64,000 nt of DNA from Ciborinia camelliae (GCA_025890175.1 JANPYM010000002.1:571752-635751); one strand, 5' to 3'; counted from the first letter of the stretch, positions 1 through 14,000 are shown. The notes: generated by a model not told the origin, from the sequence alone. A program made the numbers and translations.

Positions 1-2213
1 GGGTCTCAGTGGTGGGCTAGGACTCTCTCTTTGCAACTGTAAGTTGTCTTCTGGTAATTCGCGGTAGCATATGATCTTCAACATAAAGTTGAAACAATAA
101 ACCCACTAGTTGTGGTGCAAGGCCAAGATTATCTGTATTCACAATCTGATGTCCAGATCTTGGCCGATAGCTATAAAGGTCTAGTAAAGGCATTTGCCAA
201 GTTTCCCGCTTCGACTCTGACCCGGCCAGCTCTGTATGATATAACCTCTACTCGACATGCCCACGATATTGGCAGAGGAATCTCTAAGTTTCCTCAATGG
301 CCGGTGACACTAGTTCATCGTATCGACCATATTTCATCAAAATATGGGCCATATATCGCTTTGGAGAGCGGTCTGTCTACCCTTACCTATCATCAGATGT
401 GTCAACGTGTTAACTCAATTGCAACTACTCTATCACACTCTCATCATCTCGGAACTGGTTCGAGGGTTGGGGGTTTCCAAGATACGACCACGGACTTTTA
501 TTGTACTCTGCTTGCTATTCTTAGGATTGGTGCCATTTTTATTCCCCTGGAATCGCGGTTGCAAACACCTAGAATCGCCCCCATAATCAAGGATAGTGCG
601 ATTGATGCTGTATTGTTCGAGACAGCAAATCAAGCAGACATGAAAGCTCTTGGAAATGCTTTCAAAATAATCAACGTTTCAGCTGTCACAACAACAGCTT
701 CACGTCAAATAACGAATTCTGCCGTTCCCGACTAGACGGCTATCATAATGTACACAAGCGGCTCCACTGGTGTTCCTAAAGGCATACTTTTGCGTCATTC
801 ATCATGAGTTAACCAAATTGAATCTTTATCGGAAGCATGGAATCCCAAGCTAGGTTCCGGGGTGCATCTTCAACAGTCATCCTGGAGTTTTGACATGTCT
901 CTATCACAGCCATTTTTGGCGCTTTGTAATGGTGCTACTCTCTTGATTGTATCCCGTATAAAATATGGAGATATGCCTGCTATAGTTAGATTGATCATCT
1001 CAGAGGGCGTCACCTTCACTCATGCCACGCCATGGGAATATGTTAATTGGATAAGTTGCGGCGACCTGTCATCCATGTGATTTTCTTCGTGGGAGACCGC
1101 TGTGACCGCGGCAGAGTAACCAACTAATTCTGAAATATAACAATTCAGGAAACTTCAAAAACAAAACCTGAAGCTTCTCAATCTCTACGGTCCCACAGAA
1201 ATAACGTTCGGAATGAGCAGTGCTGAAATTCTTTACCTTATGGATTATAATCTCCAAACGCCTATGGAAATATTCCCTGATTGTTCAATCTACATTCTCA
1301 ATTCGAAGAGACAACCTCTCCTCATCGGTGTACCGGGCGAAATTCATATTGGTGGGGCTGGGGTAGCTGAAGGATATCTCAACAATGAACTTTTGAATAG
1401 AGAACGCTTTCTCCTGGATGATCATGCATCTGTGGAGTATATTGAAAATAATTGGATCAAGATGCATCGAAGTGGCGATCGAGGCCGTTTGTCAAACAAG
1501 GGCGCTTTAATAGTTGAGGGCAGAACGGATGGTGACACACAAATCAAATTAAGAGGTATTCGATTTGATTTTGAAGATATTGAATCCACCATCACTCAAA
1601 ATGTAAATGGCGCCGTGAAACAGGCGGTTGTATCCCTCTTCAATTCCAGCTCTGCTGACAAAAGCTTTTTGGTTGCACGTTTGTCATGTCATCTGGCTTT
1701 TCTGGTGTCCGAAATAACGCACTGTAAAAGCTGCGGGTATCGCTGTCCCTTCCGCAGTATATGGTTCCTGCGATAATCCTACCCGTAGACAAGTTTTTGA
1801 TCAATAATTCACATAAAGTGGATCGAAAAGCCATTTCAGGTCTCCCCTTATCACACAAAGTATATAAAGTCATGGCTCCAGTCACCATATCCCAATTCTC
1901 GCAAAGTCAACTGATAGACCTCTGGCAACAGGCTCTTGGAACAGAAATTGCCTCTCATTATGTTATTGAGCACAATTCTAACTTATTCCAGGTTGGAGGA
2001 ACTTCCGTGGGACTGATAAAACTACAATGCCTCATTAAAACCCGATTTCAAGTAGAGGTTCCATTAGCACAGCTTTTTGAAAACCTAACTCTTGATTCAA
2101 TGACCGGAAAAATTGCTCCAGTCTCCGTTGTTGTTTGTGTTGATAATTTTCCCACAAAGTCTATGGCTAATCATCGCAACTTTTTTTTCATCGGACAACA
2201 AGGTGGGGTTTGA
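1..2213 (+). pseudogene. RIP-damaged 3' part of a PKS-NRPS/NRPS gene: condensation-domain end, adenylation (A) and carrier (T) domains
   Basis: One reading frame (codon positions 1,4,7...) runs from about 58 to 1690 and gives, in order: the end of a condensation domain (VVQGQDYLYSQSDVQ region, 112-290), an A domain with core motif A3 (YTSGSTGVPKG, about 751-783), an A4-like FDMS (889-900), A5 (NLYGPTE, 1180-1200), A7-like HRSGDRGR (1465-1488) and A8 (GRTDGDTQIKLRG, from about 1519). It then shifts to the frame of 1761-2213 for SLPQYMVP, A10 (HKVDRKAI) and a carrier domain with GGTSV, whose phosphopantetheine serine codon is 2004-2006. The A-to-T order and the LVHRID linker resemble fungal PKS-NRPS hybrids, but PKS and reductase parts are not in view. 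The frame is broken by stops at 733, 805, 1078, 1117 and 1138 and by a frameshift between about 1690 and 1760. The stops are of kinds RIP makes from Gln, Arg or Trp codons. The 5' end lies outside the window, and homology stops near 2210 at the A+T block. It would have activated and tethered an amino acid; it is now non-functional. Confidence 0.9.
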
Positions 2214-2870
2214 ATAATATGGATATTGTTAAGATAGAAAATGTAAGGAATCAACTAGATCAATATTGGCTCCAAAACTTTTTATTATCTTTTAAATAAA
2301 ATTCTTATTATTTTTTTAAATAATTGGTGATATATTGTCAATTATTATTTAAACAATAATATTTTGTTTAATATAGAGTTTTATAAGCTTTTAAAGCTTT
2401 TTTTATTTAATTATATAAATTTATTTTGTATATATTAATATTTTATAAATTAAATATTATGTTAAAGATTTATTATTAATTAATATCAAACGTTAACAAT
2501 TATTAATATATCGATTTTAATTTTGAATTTTATATTTAAATATTTTTTTTGTTTTTATTATTTTTAAATTTATAATAAAGTTTTTTTTTTTAAAACGTTT
2601 TATTTAAAAAGTTTTATTTATTAAAACTAATTGTTTATATATATTAAAATATTTTTTTGATTTATATCTTTATAATTATTTTTTTGTATAAATAATAGTT
2701 TTTAGGTGGTAATTTATTTTTATTAATTTAAAATTTATATTATTAATAAAATATTAATTTTAAATAAAGTATATTTTGGTATTATATATTTATATTATTT
2801 TATTTTTTTTGATTTGTTAAAGATTTTACAAATATTTAACAAACATTAATTAAATATTGAAGATTATTTT
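2214..2870. other. A+T-rich RIP-type block, no gene seen
   Basis: Composition drops abruptly just after the carrier-domain pseudogene. The stretch is almost all A and T with frequent TpA and no open frame of note. I could not recognise a transposon family in it. It ends at the 5-bp target duplication of the LTR-A insertion. Confidence 0.6.
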
Positions 2871-3049
2871 TGTTGCGATACCAGTGAATCTGCAGGGCAG
2901 ATTCACCGGAGCGTACGGCCGCGTGCGGCCGATATGCCCGCACCCCGCGGGCATATAAGCTCGCAGATCGATCGTAGATCGATCTGCATGCTTTTATAAT
3001 ATACTACTTTCTACTATACATATTTTGATACCACCGAGGTGATTCGACA
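2871..3049 (+). mobile_element. Solo LTR, family LTR-A, target duplication ATTTT
   Basis: A 179-bp G+C-richer segment starts TGTTGCGATACCAG and ends GGTGATTCGACA, so it has TG...CA ends with short inverted termini. It is flanked on both sides by ATTTT (2866-2870 and 3050-3054), a perfect 5-bp target-site duplication typical of LTR retroelements. A TATA-like GCATATAAG lies inside (about 2950). A second copy in opposite orientation is at 24329-24479. No internal retroelement sequence adjoins it, so it is a solo LTR left by LTR-LTR recombination. Confidence 0.85.
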
Positions 3050-6000
3050 ATTTTAATAATTTTATTTTTAAAATTTTTATATTTAAAATTTTTTTTTTAA
3101 TATAAAAAAACGAAGGTTTTATTAATTTTTTTATTAGGTAACTAAATTTTGTATTCTTTATTATTTAAAATATTTATATTTTTTTTGTTTTTATAATTTA
3201 GAATTTAAATCTTTAATTTTTATTAATATTATTTTTTATATCTTTTTATATTTTTTTTTAATTAAATTTTTTTATTAATATTATATTTCTTTTTATTTTT
3301 TTTATAACAATTATTTAACGCTTTGTAGGTATCTTTATGATTTTTATTAAATCTATTTATTTTTATTATATAAAATTAATTAGTTTTTATAAAATTGAAA
3401 AAGTATTAAAAAAAAATAATATTATAAATCAAAAATATTTGTTTTTTAATAATTCTTTATTATTATATAACAAATATATTTATAAAAAAAAGCTTTGTAG
3501 CCTATTTCTTAAACAATTTTATTTCAATATTAATTAATTATTTCGTTATCAATAAAAATATAATAATACAAAATAAAATTTTATTAAAAAAAATAAAATA
3601 TAAAATTATCTTATTTTTTATTAAAAAGAATATATTTTTATTATTTTTGTTATAATTTACAAAATAAAACATATTAATCTAATATATAAATTTTGTAATA
3701 CAAAAAAAACTATTATAATTGTTTTGTTTATTTTTTTTAATATAAATATAATTTTAATAAATTTATTAAATATTTATTAATATTTTATAAATTACTTTTT
3801 ATATATTTATTAATTATTAATTAATATATATAAATATATCTTTTTTTTTAATTAAAAAAATTAAGAATATAAATATTAAAAATATATTAAATTCTAAATT
3901 AGATAATAAACGTTTATTAAGGAAAAAAACAAAAATCTTTGTTTTAATTATTTTTTTTGTTTTTTTTTAAAAAAAAAAAAATATTATTATAAAAAATAAA
4001 AAAAAGGTTATTTTGAAAAATAATTTTTTTATTTAAAATATTTTTTTTTATTTTTTAAAAAAAATTTAGATTTTTAAAAAACTAAATTTTAATTTATTTT
4101 TCAACAATAATTGTTTATAAAACAATTTTTTCGAATCGAAATTTTTAAAAATCAAATCTTCCAAATTCTTTTAATCATTTTTAAAATCTTTTAGTTTTCG
4201 AATTATTTACTTTATTTTAATTTTTTATAATTTTTCGAATATTAAATAATTAATATATATCCTTTTTCTTTTGAAATACAAAATCTTTAAATTCTTTTGA
4301 AAAACAATTTTCAATTCTTTTTTGTTTTTTAATTTTAGTTTTTTTAATAATATAAATATGAATATAAATAAAAATATTATTATTTAATAAATAGTTAATT
4401 TTTAATATATATTAAAAATTAATTTTTTTTATTTAAAATTTTAGTTTTTTAATTTAATTTTATTTTTTAATAAAAGTTTATTATTAAATATTTATTTTTT
4501 ATTATTAATTAATAATAATTCTTTATTTAAACTTTATATTTTTTATAAATTTTAACAATATATTATTAAAAAAAATTAATATATATATAATTTGTTTTAT
4601 TAATTTTTAAATTTTTTCTTTAATAATAATTTAAATATTATTAATAAAAATAATTTTTTTTTATTTAAAATTATTTAATAATAATAAAAAAAATATAAAA
4701 TCTTTTAATAATATAATAATATAAATAAATAAATTTTTTTTTTATATATTCTTTTTTTTATAAATATAATTTTATTATTAATTAATTAATAAATTTTAGT
4801 TTTTAATTATTAAACTTTATAATAATATACAAATCTTTGTAATTATTCTAATTTATAATATTTTTGTAATAATATATAAATTATTTAAAATTATTTTGAT
4901 TTATAATATTTTTATAATAAAATATAAATTATTTAAGATTATTTCAATTTATAATATCTTTATAATAAAATACAAATTATTCAAAATTATTTTGATTTAT
5001 AATATACTTATTTGTTTTTATTAATATTATATTAATAATACTTTTTTATTAAAATAATTATTTAGAATTATATTCGAATTTTAAAGATTCTTTCTTAATT
5101 TTTATATATCTTTAAATAAAATATAATTTTTTTATTAAATTAAATATTATATTCCTTTTTCTTTTTTTCAATATATTAAAATTCTTTTCATTTTATATTC
5201 TAATCTTTTTTTGATTTTTTAAATAATAATAAATTAATAATACCTTTTCTTTTATATTAAAATTTTAATAAAAAAATATAAAATATATTATATATTTTAT
5301 AAATAAATAATAATTTTAATTTATATAATTTCTTATTTAAAATAATATTAATAATTATAAATAATTCTATAAAACATTTTAAAATTTTTTTTTAAATCTT
5401 AATTATTTAATATTCTTCATATTAAATATTATCAAATTATCAATATTAAATCGTTAATATTTTATTAAAATTTTTTTTTAAATTTTTTTTATAATTATTT
5501 TTTATCAAAATTTTTTAAATCTTTTTTGTTTTTTTATTAAAATTTTGATTTTTTTACAAATTATTAACACTTTTTTTTTGTATTAACATTTTTACTAATA
5601 TAATCAAATATAAATTAAAAATTATATATAATTTTAAATAAAGTTTTTTCTATTACATTATACTAATTAACATTATATATAAATTCTATCAAAAATAATA
5701 ATAATATTTAATTATTTTATTTTTAATTTAAATAATATATAATATAATATATAAGATTTTGATTTTATTACTTAATTTATTTATTAATTTAAAAATAAAA
5801 TATTATCAATAATTTTTAATAAACATAAAAATAAAATATTAAACTTTCCCAAAAATAATTTACAAATTATAATCCTTTATTTAAAATAACATTTTTAAAT
5901 ATATCAAAATTTTTAAATATATATATAAATAATATTTTTATTAATTTAAAAAAATTAATAATTTTGATTATAAATATATATTTTATTAATTTTATAAATT

Positions 6001-8009
6001 TATCAATTATTACAAAAACTATATTATAAATATATTTTCCTATTTTTAAAAAAAAAAAATTTATAATAAAATTTATAAATTTTTTTTTTTAAAACTTTAT
6101 AAAAAGAATATTTTTAATTTATTATATAATTAATAATATCTTATTATTAAATATTAATATATTATATAAATCTTAATATATTCTTTAATATTTTTTTTTA
6201 TACTTTATTAAAAATTTTTTTTTTTTAATATTTCTCATATTTTTCTTATATTCCAATATTCTTCTATTAAATTATTATAATAAATCTTTAAAATTTTTAT
6301 TTTTATAATAAAATCCAATAATACAAAAATAATTCTATTATAAATAACTATTTTTTTAATATTTATTTATTATAATAAAATATTTTTAATAAATTTTTAT
6401 TTTTATTTAATATATTTTTTATTTTTATAAATTCATTATATTTTTATAATTATAATAAAATATTTTTTATAAATTTTAATATAATATTAAATATTATTTT
6501 GTTTTTAATTATAATATTAATTATTTAATAAAACATTAATTATTTGCAATTAATCTTTATTAACAATTTTTTTAAACTATAAAAAAATAAATAATTTCTT
6601 TTTTTTTAAAAAAGACTTATAATATTTTACAAAAATATTTGTTTTATATTTAAATAATAATATATTTTAATTAAAATTATTATATTTCTTAATTTATTTT
6701 TTAATATTAAAAATATTTTATTATTACTTTTCAAATTATTAAAATAATTCGATTACCTTAATAACCTATTTACTAAATTTAATTTCAAAATTATATATAA
6801 TAAATATTTTAATTTATTTAATTTATTTATTATTTAATTTTTTTTTAATTATAAAATATTAAAAATTATTGTAATTTGTTTTTATAATAATAGTATAACA
6901 ATTATTTACAATATAATATTATTATTTATAAAGTATAATATATATTATTAATAATTTTTAATTATAAATTATATAACATTATTTTATAAAATTTAATTTT
7001 TTAAAATAAAATATTATAAAATATTATTATAATAATTCTTTTAAATCACATTTCTTTTCAAATAATTAAAAAAATATATATTTTAAAACAAACTTTAATA
7101 TATTTATTTTAATTATTATTTTAAACTTCAATTAAAAATATTACAATATTGATATAATAATAAATACTATTTTTAATATTTCAAAAAATATTTATATTTT
7201 TATATTTTATATAAAAATATTTATAATATATTTTTTTTTTTTTTTTCAAATAATACTATTATTTTATTAATTATTTTTAAATATTTTTTAATAAATTATT
7301 AATAAAAATTTATAAAATTTAAAAAAATTTAAATTTTTTTTAAAATATTAAAAATAAATTATTTAATAATAATTTCAATTTTGTTAAACTTTATAATAAT
7401 ATTATTATATAATATTATAAATTTCAAAAATTTAATTTTTTTATTATTAAATATATATTTTTTAAATTTTATATAAAATTTGTAAATAATTAGTTTTTTA
7501 AATATTTAATTAATATTATTAATATATTATTAAATATTTATTAAATAAATTAATATATTATTAAAATATATTATATATATAATATTTATTAATTTTATAA
7601 AAATTTGATTAATATAAATTTGAAAAATAATAAAAATATTTATAAAATTGAAAAATATAATTAAATATTTAAATTATTTATAATAAATATAGAATATTAT
7701 TTTTTATTTGTTTTTCATTTAAATTTAAATTTAATAATATATATTTTTTAAATTTAATTTAATAAAAATAATATTTTTTTATTATTAATCAAAAAATTTG
7801 TTAATTAAAAATAAAAGTATTCAATTTTTTTTAATAATCTAATTTAATTTTTTATAATTGATATATAATTAATAATCTTCATTTTTTTTTAAAATAAATA
7901 TAATTAAAATTTTAATAAAATTTATTAAATAATAAATTTATTCTTTTAATTAATATTTTTTTAAATATTTTTTTAAAATTAATAATTTTTTTTTAAAAAA
8001 ATATATATT
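3050..8009. other. RIP-type A+T desert, no gene recognised
   Basis: About 5 kb of nearly pure A/T sequence. A 66-codon opening at 3337-3537 is rich in K, N, I, F and Y, as expected by chance at this composition. A diverged direct repeat with a period near 48 bp occurs at about 4812-5005 (recurrent ATAAATTATTTAAAATTATT core). No copia, gypsy or LINE motif could be read with confidence. It is probably one or more old RIP-erased transposons. Confidence 0.5.
4812..5005. repeat. Diverged tandem repeat, period about 48 bp, 3-4 copies
   Basis: The words TTTATAATA and AAATTATTTAAAATTATTT recur three to four times with point differences (G/A and C/T) at a spacing of roughly 48 bases. Differences between units are mainly transitions, consistent with RIP after duplication. 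Confidence 0.5.
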
Positions 8010-8197
8010 TGTCATACGCGTCACATAGAATCATAAAAGTGAAATCGTAGATATACAATCTGATAAAAAAACTATACTAAAAAGAAAAAGATCCTCTTGA
8101 AAAAAACACTATCTAATATAAACGTTAATCATGTAACCATAATGATCACATGATCAATCACGTAACTGTCATACTAGACAGGGGCCTTGGCGTGACA
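8010..8197 (-). mobile_element. Solo LTR, family LTR-D, target duplication ATATT
   Basis: A 188-bp segment with ends TGTCATACGCG...GGCGTGACA, flanked by ATATT on both sides (8005-8009, 8198-8202). It is the reverse complement of copies at 41939-42128 and 57934-58121. Those two read TGTCACGCCAAGGC (TGTCACACC in the third) to GCGCATGACA; this copy is partly RIP-mutated. It lies at the 5' border of the older copia copy. Confidence 0.85.
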
Positions 8198-10421
8198 ATA
8201 TTAAATCTTATAAAAAAATAATATTTGATTTTAATATTTTTTAATATTTTATTAAATAAATTAATAATTTAAAATATATTTAATATTAATCAAATCCTAA
8301 AAATATAAAAATCATTAATAACTTTTTTATTAAAAATATTATTTTTAGAAAAATTAAAATCAAAATAATAATATTATTTAATATATAATTTATATCCAAA
8401 TTCGATTTTATTTAATTTATTTTTATTAATTTGTTTATAAATTTCAATTACAAAATTATATTTGAAAACAATTCTATGTTATATTAAAAATTTGATGAAT
8501 TATATTTTATTATTAAAAAATTAAGGAGTTTATATATTTTTTGATAATTTGTTTTAATTATATATAATAAAGATATAGATTTAAATAAAATATTTATAAA
8601 ATTTATTTATAAATATTTTGAATATTTGAATTATAATTAATTAAATTAATTTAAAATATATATAATTAATTTTAAGTTTAATAATAAAATTAAAATAAAA
8701 AGATAAAAAGTTTATAAATTTTATTTTGTAAAATAAATAAAAAAATAGTTTAATAAATATATAGTTATTTATATATTTATCAAATTTTATTAAATTTATT
8801 ATAAATTTTTTAAAATATAATTAATTTTTTTAATTAAAAATTAATATTTTATTATTATTATTAACGATATAATTTAAATTAATTAAATTTGATATATTTT
8901 AAATAAAAAAACTATAATTATAATTTCAATATTAATAAATATATTTCAAATAATTAAAAAAAAATTTAATTTAAAAATTACTATAATTGTATAAATCAAT
9001 AATAATAATAAAAATTTAATATTTAATTTTAAAAAAAATTTAAAAAAATTGATTAACAATTTAAACCCTTTTTTTTAAAAAAATATTTTATAAATAATAT
9101 TGCAAAAAAAAAATTCAAAATATTAATATTAAATCTTAAAGTTTATTATTTTAAATTGGATTAAAAATCGATTAATAAAGAATTATTATAAAGTATATTA
9201 TTTGATTAATAAATTAGTTTTTTATATGTATATTTTTGTTTAATAATATTAATTTATTTTTATTTGTGGTTATTTTTTTTAAAGTATATTATAGTAGATT
9301 ATTTAATTTTTTAAAACTTCAAATTTTTAATTGTAAAGTATTTATTCAAAATTTTTAATATTTAAAAAAACTAATAAAAAAATTTAAATCGAAAATATTA
9401 AAAAAAAAATATATTTTTGTAAAAATAAAAAAATATTATATATATTTGTTATTAAATTTGTTTTTTCAAAAAATTATTAATTTTAATAAATATAATTTTT
9501 TATTTAAAAATGTTTTGATTAAAAAACAATTTGATATAGATTTATAAATTTTTATATTTAATATAAACAAAAAATAAATTTATATTAAAATATTAATTAA
9601 AATAATAGATTTTGAAAATATTATATGGAAGAATATTTTAATATAAATATTTGTTATTAAATTCGAATTAAAAAATTTATAAAAAAATAGTATTTTCGAG
9701 ATTTTTTAAGTAATTTTAAAAAAAATGAAATTAATAATTTTTAAATGAATTTTAAAAAACAAATTAAATTGGTTTAAATAAATTGTTAAAAAGAAGGTAT
9801 AATTTGTAATTAAAAGTTATTTTTAGTGAAAAAGTATTAATTTTAAAAAAATATTTGTGGAAGTTGATAGGTATTGTATATTATAAATTATATTTGTAAA
9901 AATTATTATTGAAGATTTTGAAATTAATAATGTAGATATTGATATAATATTTTTAAATAATAAATTAATAAATATTAAAATTTTAATAAAAATATTTTGA
10001 TTTTTTGAAAAAATCTTTTTAGAAATTATGAAAGTATTAAAAAAAAATTTGAATATTTGTTTTAAGTTAAAAAAGATTTTTTATAAATTAAAATAAATAT
10101 TTTAAATATAATAATTTATAATTTAGAATTTTTTAAAAAATATTAAATTAATTTTATTATTTATAAATTCAAATTTTTTTATTAAAAAAAAAATATTTTT
10201 TTTATTATATATTAACGATTTGTTATTGATTAATAAATGTATAATTATTAATTTTATCAAAAAAAGAATTAATATTAAATAAAAGTATAAGGATTTTAAA
10301 TTAATACAAATATTTTTCAATATTTAAATCAAAAAAAATCAAAAACATTATATTTTAAAAATTTATAATTTGGTTTATATTAAAAAAATATTAAAAAAAC
10401 TTTTTTGTTTTTTAATATAAT
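8198..10421 (+). mobile_element. RIP-degraded Ty1/copia, older copy, left part (gag end, pre-integrase, integrase, RT)
   Basis: Coding on the plus strand is destroyed by stops, but copia landmarks remain in order. A pre-integrase-like region lies near 8560-8700 and an integrase core-like FLIKN...YFIIIINDI near 8810-8870. A reverse transcriptase segment reads EDFEINNVDIDIIFLN (about 9913-9960; family form EDxEIxQMDVDTAFLN), FKLKKIFYKLK (family FKLKKALYGLK), and the catalytic box as YINDLLLI (about 10207-10230; family YVDDLL). The sequence breaks at 10421 where a second copy of the same family is inserted, and resumes at 15463 in register. The 5' end and 5' LTR are missing. R-to-K, V-to-I and D-to-N style changes are what RIP would cause. 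Confidence 0.8.
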
Positions 10422-10595
10422 TGTTGAAGATCATATTATTATATTATATTTATTATAGTAATATGGATGATCGAGGTTTATTTTATTATTTAAAATAGCT
10501 TAACTTTTTTTATTATATAATATTCTTTATTTATTTTATAATTTTTATATATAATTTTAATTTATTTATATAATATATATATTATATATTCAATA
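10422..10595 (+). repeat. 5' LTR (LTR-B) of the nested copia element
   Basis: Starts TGTTGAAGATCATATTATT and ends ATATATTCAATA. It aligns end to end with the less mutated LTR-B at 52850-53017; nearly all differences are C-to-T or G-to-A. Confidence 0.85.
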
Positions 10596-10774
10596 AATTA
10601 TAAAGTTTGTATAATTGCATTTCATTAATAATTATATCGAATATAAATACAATTTTCTTTAATTTTTTTTTTGTTGTTATAAAATAAAAAAAGATAATTA
10701 TATTCAAAAATAACAATTAAAATGAATTTAGGGATTTAATTCTTTTAATATTAATTTCCGTTAAAATTATTAAT

Positions 10775-11049
10775 TGTGACGAAGTTACAGGGGGTACGGG
10801 TCACGTGACTACCACGTGACCTACGATCACGTGCCTGGTGGTGAATGCTCTTCATTCCTATAGTATTAGGTTCTAGGCATAGTACTCGCTTAGTACTATG
10901 CACTAGGCACTAGCGCCAGTTCAGTACAGCTACCTAGGTCTATATAAGGTTCAGCTATCCTGCACCTTCTTCTAGCATTAGAATCTAGATTTTCATCAAT
11001 ACGAATCTTAGTTCCTAAATCATTAGATCCCCAAGTCGTCCTCGTGATA
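10775..11049 (+). mobile_element. Solo LTR, family LTR-C, target duplication TTAAT; clustered CACGTG boxes
   Basis: A 275-bp segment with ends TGTGACGAAGTTACAG...GTCGTCCTCGTGATA, flanked by TTAAT on both sides (10770-10774, 11050-11054). It keeps normal base composition inside the RIP-erased copia gag region, so it is a young insertion. It contains three CACGTG palindromes within the first 70 bases and a TATA-like CTATATAAGG (about 10940). Other copies: 27378-27640, 50645-50884, and a RIP-mutated one at 52356-52629. Confidence 0.9.
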
Positions 11050-14000
11050 TTAATATTGTAAAAGGTATTAAAAAAAAACTAAATATTTTAAATAATAAAA
11101 ATTTATTTAATAATTATAAAAAATGTTATAGTTATATTTTATTAATTTTAAATTTTAATATTAATAATATATATTGTTTAATTTTGATATTTTTTATTTG
11201 AAATTTTAATATTATTAATATATAAAAAATATTGAAAAAAAATAATAATTTAATATATTTATAATTTATTATAAAAATCAAAAAGCAATTTTATTATATT
11301 AAATTTAATTTTAAAATCTAATTATTTTAATAATTTTTTAAACAATTTTATTATTTTTAACAATAAATCTTTTTCAATATTCGAATTATTAATAATAAAA
11401 AAATCTTTCAACAATTTTTAATTAAAATCTTTAAATTATTTAAATAATAATAAATCAAAATATTTATTTTCAATTTCAATTTTTTTTTTTAAAATATTAT
11501 AATTATTTTTGTAATAACAAAAAAATCAATTATAATAATAATAATAAACGTTATTAATAATTAAAAATTATAATATAATTGTAATAGAAAAAAATAATAT
11601 AATAGATTTCGGGATTGTAATAATTGTAGTAATTTTAAACAAAATAATTAAAGCAAAAATAATAATAATTTTGAAAATAATATTAATAAAATTATTAAAA
11701 ATTAATATTGTTTTTGTTTGAAAATAAAATATTATTAAAAAAATTATTATATTTTAATAAAAGTTTAAAAGAATATTAAAAATAACAAAAAGGATTTTGT
11801 TAATAAAAAAAATAAAAAAAAAATAAAAATATTGAGATTAGTTTTATTAATAATTAATATAATAGTATTATTTATTTTAATTTAATTATATATATAATTA
11901 ATTTAATTAAATAAATATTTAATTTTAATATTTTTTAATATTTTATTAAATCAATTAATAATTTAAAATATATTCAATATTAATTAATTTTTAAAAATAT
12001 AAAAATTATTAATAATTTTTTTATTAAAAATATTATTTTTGAAAAAATTAGAATTGGAATAATAATATTATTTGATATATTATTTGATATATAATTTATA
12101 TTTAAATTTAATTTTATTTAATTTATTTTTATTAGTTTATTTATAGATTTTAATTATAAGATTATATTTGAAAATAATTTTATATTATATTGAAAATTTG
12201 GTTAATTATATTTTATTATTAAAAGATTAAAAAATTTATATATTTTTTAATAATTTATTTTGATTATATATAATAAGAATATAAATCTGAATAAAACATT
12301 TATAAAATTTATTTATAAATATTTTGAATATTTGAATTACAATTAATTAAATCAATTTAAAAAATATATAATTAATTTCAAATTTGATAGTAAAATCAAA
12401 ACAAAAAAACAAAAAATCTATAAACTTTATTTTATAAAATAAATAAAAAAACATTTTAACAAATATATAATTATTTATATATTTATTAAATTTTGTTAAA
12501 TTTATTATAATCTTTTTAAAATATAATCAATTTTTTTAATTAAAAATCAATATTTTATTATTATTATTAATAATATAATTTAAGTTAATTAAATTTGATA
12601 TATTTTAAATAAAAAAATTATAACTATAATTCTAATATTAACAAATTTATTCTAAATAATTAAAAAAAAATCTAATTTAAAAATTATAATTATACAAATT
12701 AATAATAATAATAAAAATTTGATATTTAATTTCCAAAAAAATTTAAAAAGATTAATTAACAATTCAAACCCTTTTTTTCCAAAAAATATTTTATAAATAA
12801 TATTACAAAAAAAAAGATTTAAAATATTAATATTAAATTTCGAAATTTATTATTTTAAATCAAACTAAAAATCAATTAATAAAAAATTATTATAAAATAT
12901 ATTATCTAATTAATAAATCAACTTTTTATATATACACTTTTATTCAATAATATTAATCTATTTTCATCCACAACCATTTCTTTCAAAATATACTATAATA
13001 AATTACTTAACTTTTCAAGATTTTAAATTTTCAACTACAAAACATTTATTTGAAATCTTTAATATTCAAAAAAACTAATAAAGAAATTCGAATCGAAAAT
13101 ATTAAAAAAAAATTATATTTTTATAAAAATAAAAAAATATTATATATATTTATTATTAAATTTGTTTTTCAAAAAAATTATTAAAATTATAAATATTAAT
13201 TTCAATAAATATAATTTTTTGTTTAAAAATATTTTGATTAAAAAGCAATTTAATATAAATCTACAAATTTTTATATTTAATATAAATAAAAAAAGAAATT
13301 TATTATTTTAAATAAAAAGTTTTTTATAAAAAAAAAGATAAATAATATTGCTTTTTTAATTATTTTATAAAATAAAAAAATTAATTAAAATTTAATTTTT
13401 ATAAAAAAAAGTTTAAAATTTTTTTTCAATAATCAAATTGTTTAATAAATCAAAGTTTTAAAAATAAATATCAATAATATTAAAAAGCAAATTTATATTA
13501 AAATATCAATTAAAATAATACATTTTAAAAATATTATATGAAAGAATGTTTTAATATAAATGTTTGTTATTAAATTCGAATTAAATTTTTTTTAAAAAAA
13601 TAGCATTTTCAAGATTTTTCAAATAATTTCAAAAAAAATGAAACTAATAATTTTCAAATAAATTTTGAAAAACAAATTAAATTAATTTAAATAAATTACC
13701 AAAAAGAAAATATAATTTATAATCAAAAATTATTTTTAGCAAAAAAATATTAATTTTAAAAAAACATTAATTTTAAAAAAACATTTATAAAAGTTAACAA
13801 ATATTTTATATTACAAATTATATTTATAAAAACTATCGCCAAAGATTTTAAAATTAATAATATAAATATTGATACAATATTTTTAAATAACAAATTAATA
13901 AATATTGAAATTCTAATAAAGGTTTTTTGATTTTTCAAAGAAATCTTTTTAAAAATTACAAAAATATTAAAAAAAAATTCGAATATTTATTTTAAACTAA

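Noticed and set aside
8550..8700. Ty3/gypsy RT motif (KTxxKxxYxYFEY resembling WKTAFRTRYGHFEY)
   Set aside because: Downstream integrase and RT landmarks are in copia order, and the stretch fits a copia pre-integrase domain better.
10123..10320. Minus-strand 65-codon opening
   Set aside because: Antisense to the RT region of the older copia copy.
13756..13938. Minus-strand 60-codon opening
   Set aside because: Antisense to the RT region of the nested copia element.
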